Shown piece after piece: positions 7,628 through 15,783 of a DNA stretch of 64,000 bases. The stretch lies in the IMG/VR virus record IMGVR_UViG_3300030419_004471, positions 124,001 to 188,000 of that record; one strand, given 5' to 3'. Source of the stretch: a virus. A program made the position numbers and the translations under genes. Within the stretch, counting starts at the first letter, position 1; the number at the start of each line of letters is the position of its first letter. The notes under the pieces were generated by a model. That model had not been told where the DNA came from. It did not search any database and was given only the letters and a program-made list of their open reading frames with translations.

Positions 7628-8857
7628 TTATCTAAATGTATAGTTTATTCCAAATGTTGAATTAAAGAATTTAGTATCCCACATTTTATTGTATTCACCT
7701 TCAGCAAAAACTCCTAAATTCTTACCTATTTTCCAACCAAAGTTGATACCAAATTGATAATCTTCCCATTGTTCACCTTCTGCATCTTGTACCAATCCAC
7801 CTTTACCCCAATTGTTTCTGTTTAAGTAAGAGAAATCTTCATCTCCTTTAACATATTTGTGATATCCTGGTAGATAGTTTGCGTATCCGTGAAACCAAAA
7901 GTTATTCTTATAATGATAGAAATCAGCTCCTAAGATTGGTGATACAACACCGAATGGGTCTATACTATCCCAAATTTCATTATTATATCTGTTAATAAGG
8001 TCTCTGAATACTGTGTTTCTAAAATCTAAATCTGAATGTGCTACGATATTTCCTTGTTCATCTCTCCAAATCCAATCAAATCTTTCATTACCAGTTTCTA
8101 AATCAGTATAAGTTGTTGCGTGGTCTGTGTATCCATACTCGTATCCTAAAGAGTACCAAGGATTAGCTGGATATTCTTCCCCATCAATTATTTGAATTTC
8201 ATTTAACCAAATTTCAATCGGGTTATATCCATATGCTCTAGTGTGAGTTCTATATATTGCTCCAGCTGATAAACTAAATTTCTTACCAATTGGTAATCTA
8301 GCTCTTACTTCTGCTGATTTATATTCGAAATCAAATGCACCTTGGCTTCTTGATTCTAACTTAACAATATGATTTTTACCTGTGTGTCTAATAAAATACC
8401 TAAAGTTATTCCATTCTTCACCTCTAAGTCTTTCCTTTTCAAAGTGAAATAAATATTCAAATCCTTGAACTGCTGATGTTGGTGCGGATAATGCTTGTTG
8501 ACTTTCTCTGTATTGATTACCTGTCCAGAAGTTACCTGGTTTTCTTTCGTATTGAAATCTTCCTAGTTTACGGATACCTATTCCATATCTGTAATCAAAT
8601 GGATAATATTCTGTTACTTCTATAACTCTTGGTATAGCGTACAAATCTCCATCAGCTGGTCTTTCTACAAAGAAATCTTTTCTTGAGTTTTCATATGCAT
8701 TTCTGATATCACCGGCTGCATAAATTGTTCCGTATTTTAAGAAGTCATTATAGAACTCTTTAAATATATTCTTTTTTACTTTCGTTTCTTCTATTTCTTG
8801 GGCATTAACATTAAATGAAAGTAATAAACTTAACATTAATAATAGTAAATTTCTCAT
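7628..8857 (-). CDS. Outer-membrane beta-barrel protein
   Basis: Signal peptide ending FNVNAQ, then about 390 residues of alternating aromatic/polar beta-strands (for example GIGIRKLGRFQYE, FSLSAGAIYRTHT, NLGVFAEGEYNKMW) and a C-terminal strand FGINYTFR with the terminal aromatic residue expected for Bam-dependent insertion. The phage therefore places a barrel in the host outer membrane. Possible roles are receptor masking, superinfection exclusion or channel formation. A GGGAG Shine-Dalgarno site and an inverted repeat (8879-8912) with a TATTTATAG-like box lie upstream. I do not recognise a named family. Confidence 0.7.
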   Translation of the reverse strand: MRNLLLLMLSLLLSFNVNAQEIEETKVKKNIFKEFYNDFLKYGTIYAAGDIRNAYENSRKDFFVERPADGDLYAIPRVIEVTEYYPFDYRYGIGIRKLGRFQYERKPGNFWTGNQYRESQQALSAPTSAVQGFEYLFHFEKERLRGEEWNNFRYFIRHTGKNHIVKLESRSQGAFDFEYKSAEVRARLPIGKKFSLSAGAIYRTHTRAYGYNPIEIWLNEIQIIDGEEYPANPWYSLGYEYGYTDHATTYTDLETGNERFDWIWRDEQGNIVAHSDLDFRNTVFRDLINRYNNEIWDSIDPFGVVSPILGADFYHYKNNFWFHGYANYLPGYHKYVKGDEDFSYLNRNNWGKGGLVQDAEGEQWEDYQFGINFGWKIGKNLGVFAEGEYNKMWDTKFFNSTFGINYTFR

Positions 8858-8878
8858 TTTTTCTCCCTAATTTTATAA

Positions 8879-8912
8879 GGTTATATTTGTATATAAGTAT
8901 TAAAAAATAACC
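8879..8912 (-). repeat. Inverted repeat with 6-bp arms before beta-barrel gene
   Basis: GGTTAT and ATAACC, 22 nt apart, enclosing the TACTTATAT box. The outer TTTGG and inner TATATACAA are like those at 32946-32984. Confidence 0.4.
8891..8899 (-). promoter_or_regulatory. TATTTATAG-like box (beta-barrel gene)
   Basis: TACTTATAT, one variant position (C) and final T, inside the inverted repeat 8879-8912 and 33 nt before the ATG. Confidence 0.4.
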
Positions 8913-8920
8913 AAATCGTG

Positions 8921-9583
8921 CTATATTTTGTTTTCTATATCACTTTTTATGTATTGAAATAACTTTTTACCTATCTTTTCTCCAAAATCCTTATCAGAGG
9001 AATAATGTGCTCTAGCTATAAGTCTACTTTTTGATATATCCTTACCTGCGTTGATAAATTCATTTCGTAATCTACCTTTATCGTATTTTTCTGCTAAATA
9101 TAATCCTATTAATGTACCCTGAACTGCATGTCCTGAGGGATACGATGGTGTTTTCATAGAGGAAAGTATTACCTCTGCTAACTTCATATTATATTCTTGT
9201 GCTAATTTGCCTGGTCTTGGTCTATTAAAGTGATATTTTAGGTCTAAAATAATACCAGCTGAATCATCCATTAACTTTTCCACCATTTCTTTTGGAAACT
9301 CAACTCCATTTTTTTTACAAACTTTTTCAAAAACATCATCAATTTCATCATTTTCTACAACAAAGTTTTTATCTTCAGGTAATTTTTGTAAGGTTTTTAA
9401 TTCATTATATGTTTGTAGTGATTCATTTTTTGGTGGATGAGCATCTTTAAATTCTGAATAATCTAAATCACTAAATAGTCCATTTTTAACCTTATCTATC
9501 TTTTTTTGATGTTTAGGCTTGATGGAATCTGAATGCTTTAGATTCTTAATTGATACTATGTTTTCAAATGTATATACAAACAT
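8921..9583 (-). CDS. PAP2-superfamily acid phosphatase
   Basis: Contains the three phosphatase motifs in order: K-x6-RP in KYHFNRPRP (about 125), PSGH in PSYPSGHAV (about 155) and SR-x5-H-x3-D in SRLIARAHYSSD (about 195). These enzymes remove phosphate from lipid phosphates or small molecules. No membrane helices or signal peptide are seen, so it is a soluble PAP2, as found in other large phages. The ATG is 2 nt after a TATTTATAG box that fills the whole gap to the upstream gene. Confidence 0.8.
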   Translation of the reverse strand: MFVYTFENIVSIKNLKHSDSIKPKHQKKIDKVKNGLFSDLDYSEFKDAHPPKNESLQTYNELKTLQKLPEDKNFVVENDEIDDVFEKVCKKNGVEFPKEMVEKLMDDSAGIILDLKYHFNRPRPGKLAQEYNMKLAEVILSSMKTPSYPSGHAVQGTLIGLYLAEKYDKGRLRNEFINAGKDISKSRLIARAHYSSDKDFGEKIGKKLFQYIKSDIENKI

Positions 9584-9585
9584 AC

Positions 9586-9594
9586 CTATAAATA
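9586..9594 (-). promoter_or_regulatory. TATTTATAG box, putative late promoter (PAP2 gene)
   Basis: TATTTATAG fills nine of the eleven bases between the stop at 9595 and the ATG at 9583. Confidence 0.6.
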
Positions 9595-9780
9595 TTACTT
9601 TTTAAAGTAATTCCAAATATCTATAGCTTTTGAAGTGATTTTTTCTGTTGCGTTACCAACTTTTTTTGAGATTTGTTTTGCGATTGGAGTAGGTAATACC
9701 TTTTCTAATTTCTTTTTGGCTTTACCCTTTGCGATTAAACCTGCACCTTTTTCGATTATTTTTTCTTTTAGCTTTCCCAC
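9595..9780 (-). CDS. Small basic protein, GTG start
   Basis: A 61-aa, Lys-rich helical protein (GKLKEKIIEKGAGLIAKGKAKKK) with an aromatic end. The start is GTG at 9780; no ATG lies near, and a TATTTATAT box ends 2 nt upstream. No family recognised. Amphipathic and cationic, so a membrane- or nucleic-acid-binding peptide is possible. Confidence 0.55.
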   Translation of the reverse strand: MGKLKEKIIEKGAGLIAKGKAKKKLEKVLPTPIAKQISKKVGNATEKITSKAIDIWNYFKK

Positions 9781-9782
9781 AA

Positions 9783-9791
9783 ATATAAATA
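9783..9791 (-). promoter_or_regulatory. TATTTATAG-like box (61-aa gene)
   Basis: TATTTATAT, 2 nt before the GTG start at 9780. Confidence 0.5.
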
Positions 9792-9802
9792 TACTCAGTA
9801 TA

Positions 9803-10690
9803 TTATTTCCATAATCCCATTTCGGAATTACATCCTGCTTCTGCTATTTTTTTAAATTCTTCTCTTCTATCTATGCCAGGTACAAAATCTGTAAGATGTT
9901 TGTTATTTCTGTATTTATAGTTTTCACAAACTACTAAATTTTTTATTTTGAATTGAATTCCTTCTTTGTGATGTTCACACCACCACATTATATATGTATC
10001 TTCTAAACCATAGTGTCCAAATGATTCAGGAACAGTCACCTTATCTAATAGTTCTTTAGATAAACAAGTAAACCAACCACCAGCAAATTTCATTCTTGGT
10101 TGTCCTATCACATTATTATTTACTGTTTCTATTCCAATGTTTCCATTCTTAATCCCACAATCTACAAATGGGTCATTTGTTTTTTGATAACCTAATGGTT
10201 CATTTAGGTATTGTTCATTTACTAAACAATCCCAAGTTGAATCCCATATACGAACTATTTCAGGAGTAACCACCGATAGTGGATACTTATCTTTTATAGA
10301 TTTAATAGAACTATCAATATAAGCAAGAGTTCTTTCATCGAATATGATATCTGTATCTAACCAAATATGATAATCTACATCTTTGTGAGTTTTCCAAGTT
10401 TTTCTTCTTTTCGATACACAACCCAAAACTTCTGATTTATCTTCAACTCTAAAGTATTTGTTAGTAATCCAATCTGATTGTTTTCTAAGTTTATCAAACT
10501 TACCAAAAAAGTACTCCATAGGAATTTTACTATTTTCCCATAACGTTAATTCACCAGTTAATGCTAATGTTATATCTAAAATAAAATCTTTTTCATCGAT
10601 ATAACGAAATGCTTTTTGTAGTTGAATTAATGTTAATTCTAAATCATCTATCTCGTGTGGTAAACAAAATATGGAAATACAATACTTCAT
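9803..10690 (-). CDS. GT-A type glycosyltransferase
   Basis: A 295-aa enzyme with a nucleotide-sugar-binding opening (CISIFCLPHEIDDLELTL), the metal-binding DxD motif at Asp112-Thr-Asp114 (WLDTDIIFD) and a downstream GLEDTYIMWW motif like the xED acid/base region of GT-A enzymes such as galactosyltransferases. It is the last gene of the glycan island. Sugar and acceptor are unknown. Confidence 0.65.
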   Translation of the reverse strand: MKYCISIFCLPHEIDDLELTLIQLQKAFRYIDEKDFILDITLALTGELTLWENSKIPMEYFFGKFDKLRKQSDWITNKYFRVEDKSEVLGCVSKRRKTWKTHKDVDYHIWLDTDIIFDERTLAYIDSSIKSIKDKYPLSVVTPEIVRIWDSTWDCLVNEQYLNEPLGYQKTNDPFVDCGIKNGNIGIETVNNNVIGQPRMKFAGGWFTCLSKELLDKVTVPESFGHYGLEDTYIMWWCEHHKEGIQFKIKNLVVCENYKYRNNKHLTDFVPGIDRREEFKKIAEAGCNSEMGLWK

Positions 10691-11085
10691 TATGCGTTAT
10701 AATCTACTTTAGTCCATTTATCATCTGAATCCATTCTGAAAGAACCTACATAAACTTGATTCCATTCATCAGGTGCTATTAGAGATAAGAATAGAGTTTC
10801 ATCTTTTTGTTGGTATAAATGATAAGTATGTCCTTTAATTGGTTCAAATCTAAACTCACTATTATATACTAACTTGTTCCACTCATATGCTTCTAATAAC
10901 TTTCTATACTCTTCTTTTATCTCTTCATAACGTGCTTCGAAGTAATGATTTGTCTTAATTAAGTTCTTTTGTTTGTATGAAGATATATCTGTTGTTCTAA
11001 TAGCTGGTGCTCCGACGTGGTCTCCATAAGGCATTATCGCCTTATTCTCTGCAAACATATCTGGTTTCTTTTTCTTTTTAGCCAT
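10690..11085 (-). CDS. DUF2452 domain protein
   Basis: The core matches DUF2452: a PYGDHVGAPAI start, FEARYEEIKEEYRKLLEAYEWN helix and ends with SLIAPDEWNQVYVGSF. The family is small (about 130-170 aa), found in bacteria and some phages, with unknown function. Start ATG at 11085 overlaps the upstream stop by 8 nt; an alternative start at 11097 adds four residues. Its stop overlaps the next start by 1 nt. Confidence 0.75.
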   Translation of the reverse strand: MAKKKKKPDMFAENKAIMPYGDHVGAPAIRTTDISSYKQKNLIKTNHYFEARYEEIKEEYRKLLEAYEWNKLVYNSEFRFEPIKGHTYHLYQQKDETLFLSLIAPDEWNQVYVGSFRMDSDDKWTKVDYNA

Positions 11086-11311
11086 TACATTCACCATTAA
11101 CTATACAAGAATTATCCCAACCATCCTTCTGTGCATAACAAGAGTTCATATAAGTTGTTCCATCTGGTGCACATACTGGTTCATATATCTCTATACATAC
11201 AGCTCCTTTTGTATATTCTCCCTTAACACAAGTATCATCCTCTTCTTGACAAGATGTTAATAAAAACATTAGAAGCATAGAAGTCCAAAATGTTATTAAT
11301 ATATTTCTCAT
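11078..11311 (-). CDS. Kazal-domain lipoprotein, putative protease inhibitor
   Basis: Signal sequence with lipobox (MFLLTSC, Cys21), then 56 residues with six Cys (28, 39, 47, 58, 69, 75) spaced as in a Kazal module and carrying the signature PVCAPDGTTYMNSC at 46-59. Kazal domains block serine proteases with a reactive loop; here the loop would display the residues between Cys39 and Cys47 (IEIYEPV). As a lipoprotein it would sit on the host envelope and could protect surface or virion proteins from proteases. Lies in a tightly overlapping row with DUF2452 and DUF6580 genes. Confidence 0.75.
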   Translation of the reverse strand: MRNILITFWTSMLLMFLLTSCQEEDDTCVKGEYTKGAVCIEIYEPVCAPDGTTYMNSCYAQKDGWDNSCIVNGECNG

Positions 11312-11787
11312 ACAACTACAACTAATTTTTTAGCTCCTTCAAATCCATACTTTAAACTATAAGTAAAAAGAAAATCACCAATTATTGTATTAACAAAAAA
11401 TGGTAATGCTAATACATAGCAACTTATTAATCCTTCTACTGTATGTGGGTATCCTAATAAGAAAACTCCAAAATTTGTAATTAAAAAGAACAATAATGAA
11501 CTACTAAATATTACTTTATTTGAAATTCTTTTAGAATTCATACCAATTAAAGATATTAACATAAATGATAAATAAACAAATATCGATATACTACTAAATC
11601 CTAAAAATAAATCAGATAGCCCCATACATAATAAAGGTAGTCCAAATGCTAACCATTTATTATCAAATCGGTTTCCACCAAATAAAGCTATTGCTGTTAT
11701 TGGAGCAACGTTAGGTGGGTGTGGTAATAATCTTGCTAATAATGCCAATACTATTAATAATAATACAACTTTATTTTTACTTATCAT
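11308..11787 (-). CDS. DUF6580 family integral membrane protein
   Basis: A 159-aa membrane protein with about five helices. The motifs RLLPHPPNVAPITAIALFGG, PLLCMGLSDLFLGF and FFLITNFGVFLLGYP are those of the DUF6580 putative transporter family common in Bacteroidota. It resembles vitamin-transporter S components in helix layout. The gene overlaps its neighbours (4 nt and 11 nt). Substrate unknown. Confidence 0.75.
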   Translation of the reverse strand: MISKNKVVLLLIVLALLARLLPHPPNVAPITAIALFGGNRFDNKWLAFGLPLLCMGLSDLFLGFSSISIFVYLSFMLISLIGMNSKRISNKVIFSSSLLFFLITNFGVFLLGYPHTVEGLISCYVLALPFFVNTIIGDFLFTYSLKYGFEGAKKLVVVV

Positions 11788-11983
11788 TGTTTTTCTTTTC
11801 TAATTTTATCCAAAATCTTTCAAATCCAAAATAACTTAATGTTTTAATTAGAGTATCTATTCCACCAATAGCTAAACCAAATTTCCAATTACCACTAACA
11901 AACCAACCTGATAATATAGTGATTGAGGTTGCTATACATCTCCAAATAATTGTTTTCGCTATTGTACTCCTATAACTTGTCAA
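11777..11983 (-). CDS. DUF2061 small membrane protein
   Basis: A 68-aa protein matching DUF2061: SYRSTIAKTIIWRCIATSIT, a GGIDTLIKTLSYFGFERFW second helix. DUF2061 proteins have two transmembrane helices and in Bacteroidota often sit beside or fused to sulfate-activation genes (cysC/cysN), so its presence in the same phage as an APS kinase (392-862) is suggestive although 11 kb separates them. Confidence 0.75.
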   Translation of the reverse strand: MTSYRSTIAKTIIWRCIATSITILSGWFVSGNWKFGLAIGGIDTLIKTLSYFGFERFWIKLEKKNNDK

Positions 11984-12777
11984 CTATATTTTTGGTATAT
12001 AAAATCTTTAAATTCTGGTATTCTATCATACTGATGAACTAAACAAAATGGTTCACCTTTTTGATTCTTAACAATATAATTTTCATCTACAATGGGTGTT
12101 GGTTCTAATAGAACATCTTTAAACTCATCTTTCTTTACTAATACAGTTCCCAATTGTGTAACAAATCCTTCTTCTTGATTTACTTTTTGTACATTTTGTA
12201 CGATACCATTTAAGTTAATTAGTACATTGTATGCAGCTTGGTCTGATAATTGGTCTGGATTCGATGTAGTCATACTCCATCTGTAGATGTTAATAAATAA
12301 ATCTCTAAGATATTCTGCTTCTCCAACTATTGTTCCAGCGCAATAAGATACTTTATTTTGTAACCATTCCCATTCCATAGGAAAAGATGTTCCACTATTT
12401 ACACAAGCCCAAGGGTCATCTTTCATAGTTATTGATTCTGAAAAAGCCATTATCTCATCATCCATATTATAATCAATCCATTCAGTAGGGTCTTTTTGAA
12501 ATATCACATCTTTTACATCTGTCCAAATAATCGTTTCATCTTTTGGAAACTGCTCTAACAATTTGTAGATATCTCTGAATCTTTGTAAGATGATATGTTG
12601 TTGTAATTCGTTCTGATACAACTCCCATCCTTTTGATTTAAGGTAATCAATAGTTTCTTGGGGTATATCATATACCATCATTACTTTTCTTCCCTTAAAA
12701 CCACTCTGATGGATTGATTCAACATAAGGTCTTATATCTTCTGGTCTATATTTTGTTATGCATCCTAATATTGTCAT
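11980..12777 (-). CDS. Putative glycosyltransferase, GT-A like
   Basis: A 265-aa protein with the layout of a nucleotide-diphospho-sugar transferase. A TDVKDVIFQKDP motif at 86-97 resembles the TDxxDVxF metal-binding motif of eukaryote-like and capsular GT families. The 4-nt overlap (ATGA) with the genes on both sides shows it is part of one operon. Donor and acceptor unknown; the assignment rests on the motif and the neighbourhood. Confidence 0.5.
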   Translation of the reverse strand: MTILGCITKYRPEDIRPYVESIHQSGFKGRKVMMVYDIPQETIDYLKSKGWELYQNELQQHIILQRFRDIYKLLEQFPKDETIIWTDVKDVIFQKDPTEWIDYNMDDEIMAFSESITMKDDPWACVNSGTSFPMEWEWLQNKVSYCAGTIVGEAEYLRDLFINIYRWSMTTSNPDQLSDQAAYNVLINLNGIVQNVQKVNQEEGFVTQLGTVLVKKDEFKDVLLEPTPIVDENYIVKNQKGEPFCLVHQYDRIPEFKDFIYQKYS

Positions 12778-13541
12778 AATTTAATTAAGTTATGGTCTTT
12801 ACATGCGGTTAATATTTCTATTCCCAATTCTTCATAATTTGGTACTTCCCAGTGTTCACATAATTTAGTATTCTGAATTATCTCATATCCAGCTAACATC
12901 ATAACATACTGAAATAAGAAATCTTGCCAACCATATATTTTATTTATTTTAGTAAAATCATCAAAAGGTTTTAAATATAAATCTAATGCCCTTTCATATG
13001 AATCCATATATTGAACTCTATTAAAAATAGTTCCTCCTCCACTAGCATAACCTGGACAATTATCCACTCCACCTACATGCCTTGAATAATCAAAATATTG
13101 ACCTGGAATATAATTTGCTCTCATTCTTCCTGTAGGTGATGGTGTTGTTGGGTGTATTGCCATAGAAAACTCTTCACTTAAAATACTGATTGGTTTTAAT
13201 ACAAAGTCATCTTCTTCGAATAACATAATATATTTTGAATCAGTTTTTTTACAAGCATCATAAATTCCTCTTAACCATTCTACTGCTTTTTCTTTTGTCC
13301 AATGTTCGTATCCTATATCCCTATCACCAAAGTTACCAGGATATCCTACTTGAAAATTATTTCTTGTAACAGTTGCTCCTATCTCCTTACCAACTTTAGT
13401 ATAATTTTCAATATCTCCATCGTAATCTACATTTATAAAAAGGTCTGCATCAGGATAAAACTTTTTTAAAGTTTGCATAGATTTCTTTCCTGCTTCCCAT
13501 TCAGTCCATGCCCACAAATATCCACTTATTAATTTACTCAT
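12774..13541 (-). CDS. Putative glycosyltransferase, GT-A like
   Basis: A 255-aa protein with ADLFINVDYDGD near 32-43 and a likely metal site EEDD at 109-112 (YIMLFEEDDFVLKP), as in family-2-like enzymes. C-terminal half has DNCPGYASGGGTIFN, a Gly-rich acceptor loop. Overlaps the next gene by 4 nt. Function inferred from these motifs and the glycan island context. Confidence 0.5.
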   Translation of the reverse strand: MSKLISGYLWAWTEWEAGKKSMQTLKKFYPDADLFINVDYDGDIENYTKVGKEIGATVTRNNFQVGYPGNFGDRDIGYEHWTKEKAVEWLRGIYDACKKTDSKYIMLFEEDDFVLKPISILSEEFSMAIHPTTPSPTGRMRANYIPGQYFDYSRHVGGVDNCPGYASGGGTIFNRVQYMDSYERALDLYLKPFDDFTKINKIYGWQDFLFQYVMMLAGYEIIQNTKLCEHWEVPNYEELGIEILTACKDHNLIKL

Positions 13542-13551
13542 AATTTATTTT

Positions 13552-13860
13552 TTAACATAATTCACATTCAGGCATAAACCAAAAGATTAGTATAATTAAC
13601 AGAATTGCTATTATTGTTACCAATATTCTAATTGGTCTTGATTGTTGTTCTTTCCATGCCCTAATTTTTAATCCCCACTTTGTACCTACTCTAGCAGCCC
13701 AATCAAATCCTCTACCTACCCAATCAAATGGTGGTACTTTTAAAAGTGTTACTAATCCTATAAGGAAACCTGTAAATCCTTCTCCTCCTACAATTAGTAA
13801 GATTGATGCTCCTAAGAAGTACCAACCTATGTATCTCTGTAAGTGTTGTTTCATATTCAT
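13552..13860 (-). CDS. Hypothetical membrane protein
   Basis: A 102-aa protein with two or three hydrophobic segments (about 12-42 and 80-96) and a cytoplasmic basic linker between (RAWKEQQSRPIRI). It ends in PECELC, two Cys three residues apart. Start overlaps the stop of the oxygenase gene. No family recognised; may anchor or assist the glycan enzymes at the membrane. Confidence 0.6.
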   Translation of the reverse strand: MNMKQHLQRYIGWYFLGASILLIVGGEGFTGFLIGLVTLLKVPPFDWVGRGFDWAARVGTKWGLKIRAWKEQQSRPIRILVTIIAILLIILIFWFMPECELC

Positions 13861-14528
13861 AATTGTTCGAAGTATCCTCCAATTTTAAATTTAACATCGG
13901 CTGTTACACTTCCTTTATCAGATGTTTTAAAATCATCAGGATGTACTACTCTAAAATCAATAGAACATCTCGTATCTTTTTCTTCGTTTGTTTGATTACC
14001 GTGCAAAAGATTTGGTCCACTAAATACTAAAATTTCACCATAAGATACATCGTAACCTTTGAAATCTTCTTTTCCTTCTTCTGATTCCATCCATATGGTG
14101 TTCGTTCCATATGCATCAGTAAATGGTAACCATAAGTTAATCTCATCTACTCCGTGATTGTAATCTCTATCTCTATGCCATTCACCAACCCCCAAGTTAT
14201 CAACTTGATGTACTCTAAATGTAGGAATCTTTTGATAAATTAAATTATCCCAGTTTCTTGATGTTCCCAAATATACACTATCATTCCAATTAAAATGCTC
14301 TACTACAACATCTCTAACAAATTCCCAATACAATGGATAAAATTCTGATTTGAATTTATCATAATATGTTTTGTGCCACATTGTAGCTTGGTCAGTAGGT
14401 TCAGTATATCTTTCATACTTCTTAACCTCGTGTAAATTTTCTAAACTTTTTTCACCTAAGATATCTTTTATCAAAGGTCTGAATTGATACTTAGATGTAT
14501 CGTATTTAATTTTATGTGTTTTTATCAT
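13857..14528 (-). CDS. 2-oxoglutarate/Fe(II) oxygenase, StrG-like
   Basis: A 223-aa enzyme with a jelly-roll facial triad: His118-Arg-Asp120 (EWHRDRDYNHG) and a distal His176 (GPNLLHGNQT), with Arg187 or Arg193 positioned for 2-oxoglutarate. The motif layout is that of StrG-type proteins from streptomycin pathways and related dioxygenases found in sugar or antibiotic clusters. Flanked by glycosyltransferase-like and formyltransferase genes and linked by 4-nt overlaps, it probably hydroxylates a sugar or its carrier. Confidence 0.65.
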   Translation of the reverse strand: MIKTHKIKYDTSKYQFRPLIKDILGEKSLENLHEVKKYERYTEPTDQATMWHKTYYDKFKSEFYPLYWEFVRDVVVEHFNWNDSVYLGTSRNWDNLIYQKIPTFRVHQVDNLGVGEWHRDRDYNHGVDEINLWLPFTDAYGTNTIWMESEEGKEDFKGYDVSYGEILVFSGPNLLHGNQTNEEKDTRCSIDFRVVHPDDFKTSDKGSVTADVKFKIGGYFEQL

Positions 14529-15199
14529 TCTGTTCTTTCTAATTTATATAAACTATTATCTACTGCTGATTTAAATTCATCATCCAACCACACAACATTA
14601 TCTTCACCAACTTGATTTACCATCGGTAAGTATAAGTTATGCATCCCAGAGTTAACTCCATGCGGAGGATTAGTTTCCATTTCCAATACTGCATCAAAAA
14701 ATGATTCCAACATTGAATATGGAAAAACTATAAATGTATCGTTTACTATTGGTAAATCCATAAACTCAGGTTCTCTCCAAAGAAAACTACACTTTGTAAA
14801 ATCATAATCATATTCTTCAAATGGATTTCTGAAAAAGTTTATATCATATCTAGTAGATATAACTAAATCTAAATCTTGATTGTAAAGTTGTTGTAAACTA
14901 TTTAGATATGAAACAGTCATTACTTTCATACCATTACCAACTCTATCACCACCACCTAATTTATTTAATTGCTGTTCTATAAATGTGTGTTTTATTGCTG
15001 GTGAATAATCTTCTACTATTTTATCTTGCTTTTCATTTTTATAACTGAAAAGGTAAAACTTTACTTCATGCCCATCTTTTCTCAATGGATTAACTACATT
15101 CTTATAAAAGTTTTGTATAGAGTTTTCATAATCTCTTAATCTACCGCCTTCTATTGCATTATTATAAGAAACTCCAACTAAATTAATTCCTATCTTCAT
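14525..15199 (-). CDS. Hypothetical glycan-island protein with RYD motif
   Basis: A 224-aa protein starting with a Rossmann-like strand (KIGINLVGVSYNNA) and a DLVISTRYDINFF motif at 111-123. The neighbouring gene at 16964-17638 has an equivalent CVIRSRYDLGA motif, so the two are distant relatives, probably of a capsular-polysaccharide glycosyltransferase type. Overlaps both neighbours by 4 nt. Confidence 0.5.
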   Translation of the reverse strand: MKIGINLVGVSYNNAIEGGRLRDYENSIQNFYKNVVNPLRKDGHEVKFYLFSYKNEKQDKIVEDYSPAIKHTFIEQQLNKLGGGDRVGNGMKVMTVSYLNSLQQLYNQDLDLVISTRYDINFFRNPFEEYDYDFTKCSFLWREPEFMDLPIVNDTFIVFPYSMLESFFDAVLEMETNPPHGVNSGMHNLYLPMVNQVGEDNVVWLDDEFKSAVDNSLYKLERTE

Positions 15200-15783
15200 A
15201 TGTTATATACTTTATTAATGGTTGGTATAAATTTTTTGTAAGTATCTAAATCACTATCATCTATATTACCTCTCTTATATATCTTTGGTTCGTGTTCATA
15301 ACAATCATCAACCGAAGGAATAGATTCTAATAATTTTAAAGAACCCAAAACAAACGCTGGAGCTATTTGTATTAATCTTTTATATAACTCCACCATTGTA
15401 TCTCCTTTAAATACAGGATATGTCATTTTACTAATAATCGGTCCTTTATCAAATACTTCTGTCATTTTATGGAAAGTTAAACCTTGTTCTATAGAATCTT
15501 CTTTTAAGGTATGATACAATATATCAGTTCCACCCCACTCAGGTAATAATCCCGTATGAACATTAAATGCGTTTTCCAAATTTAATAATCTTCTATTATA
15601 TTGTAGTGATAATTTTATATCATGCTCAACACTTTCATCAACAACTGGTAAACTCATTTCAGAACCAATAACAGGATTCTGAGAAGGAATATGTCCAACT
15701 AACTCATAATGATTTTGTAACAAATCACAAGTTACTTTTGTTAAGTGCGCAGAACCATAAATTAAAATCTTCTTTATTTCCAT
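15196..15783 (-). CDS. Sugar N-formyltransferase-like protein
   Basis: A 195-aa protein of the formyltransferase fold. The catalytic triad is visible as Asn74 and His76 (NVHTGLLPEWGG) and Asp112 (VFDKGPII). The family uses N10-formyltetrahydrofolate to formylate an amino group; members such as the C-terminal partners of sugar pathways make Qui4NFo or Qui3NFo. It overlaps the DegT aminotransferase gene by 10 nt, so the two steps are coupled: amination, then formylation, of a nucleotide-linked sugar. It is at the short end of the family, lacking the C-terminal OB-domain of Fmt. Confidence 0.75.
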   Translation of the reverse strand: MEIKKILIYGSAHLTKVTCDLLQNHYELVGHIPSQNPVIGSEMSLPVVDESVEHDIKLSLQYNRRLLNLENAFNVHTGLLPEWGGTDILYHTLKEDSIEQGLTFHKMTEVFDKGPIISKMTYPVFKGDTMVELYKRLIQIAPAFVLGSLKLLESIPSVDDCYEHEPKIYKRGNIDDSDLDTYKKFIPTINKVYNI

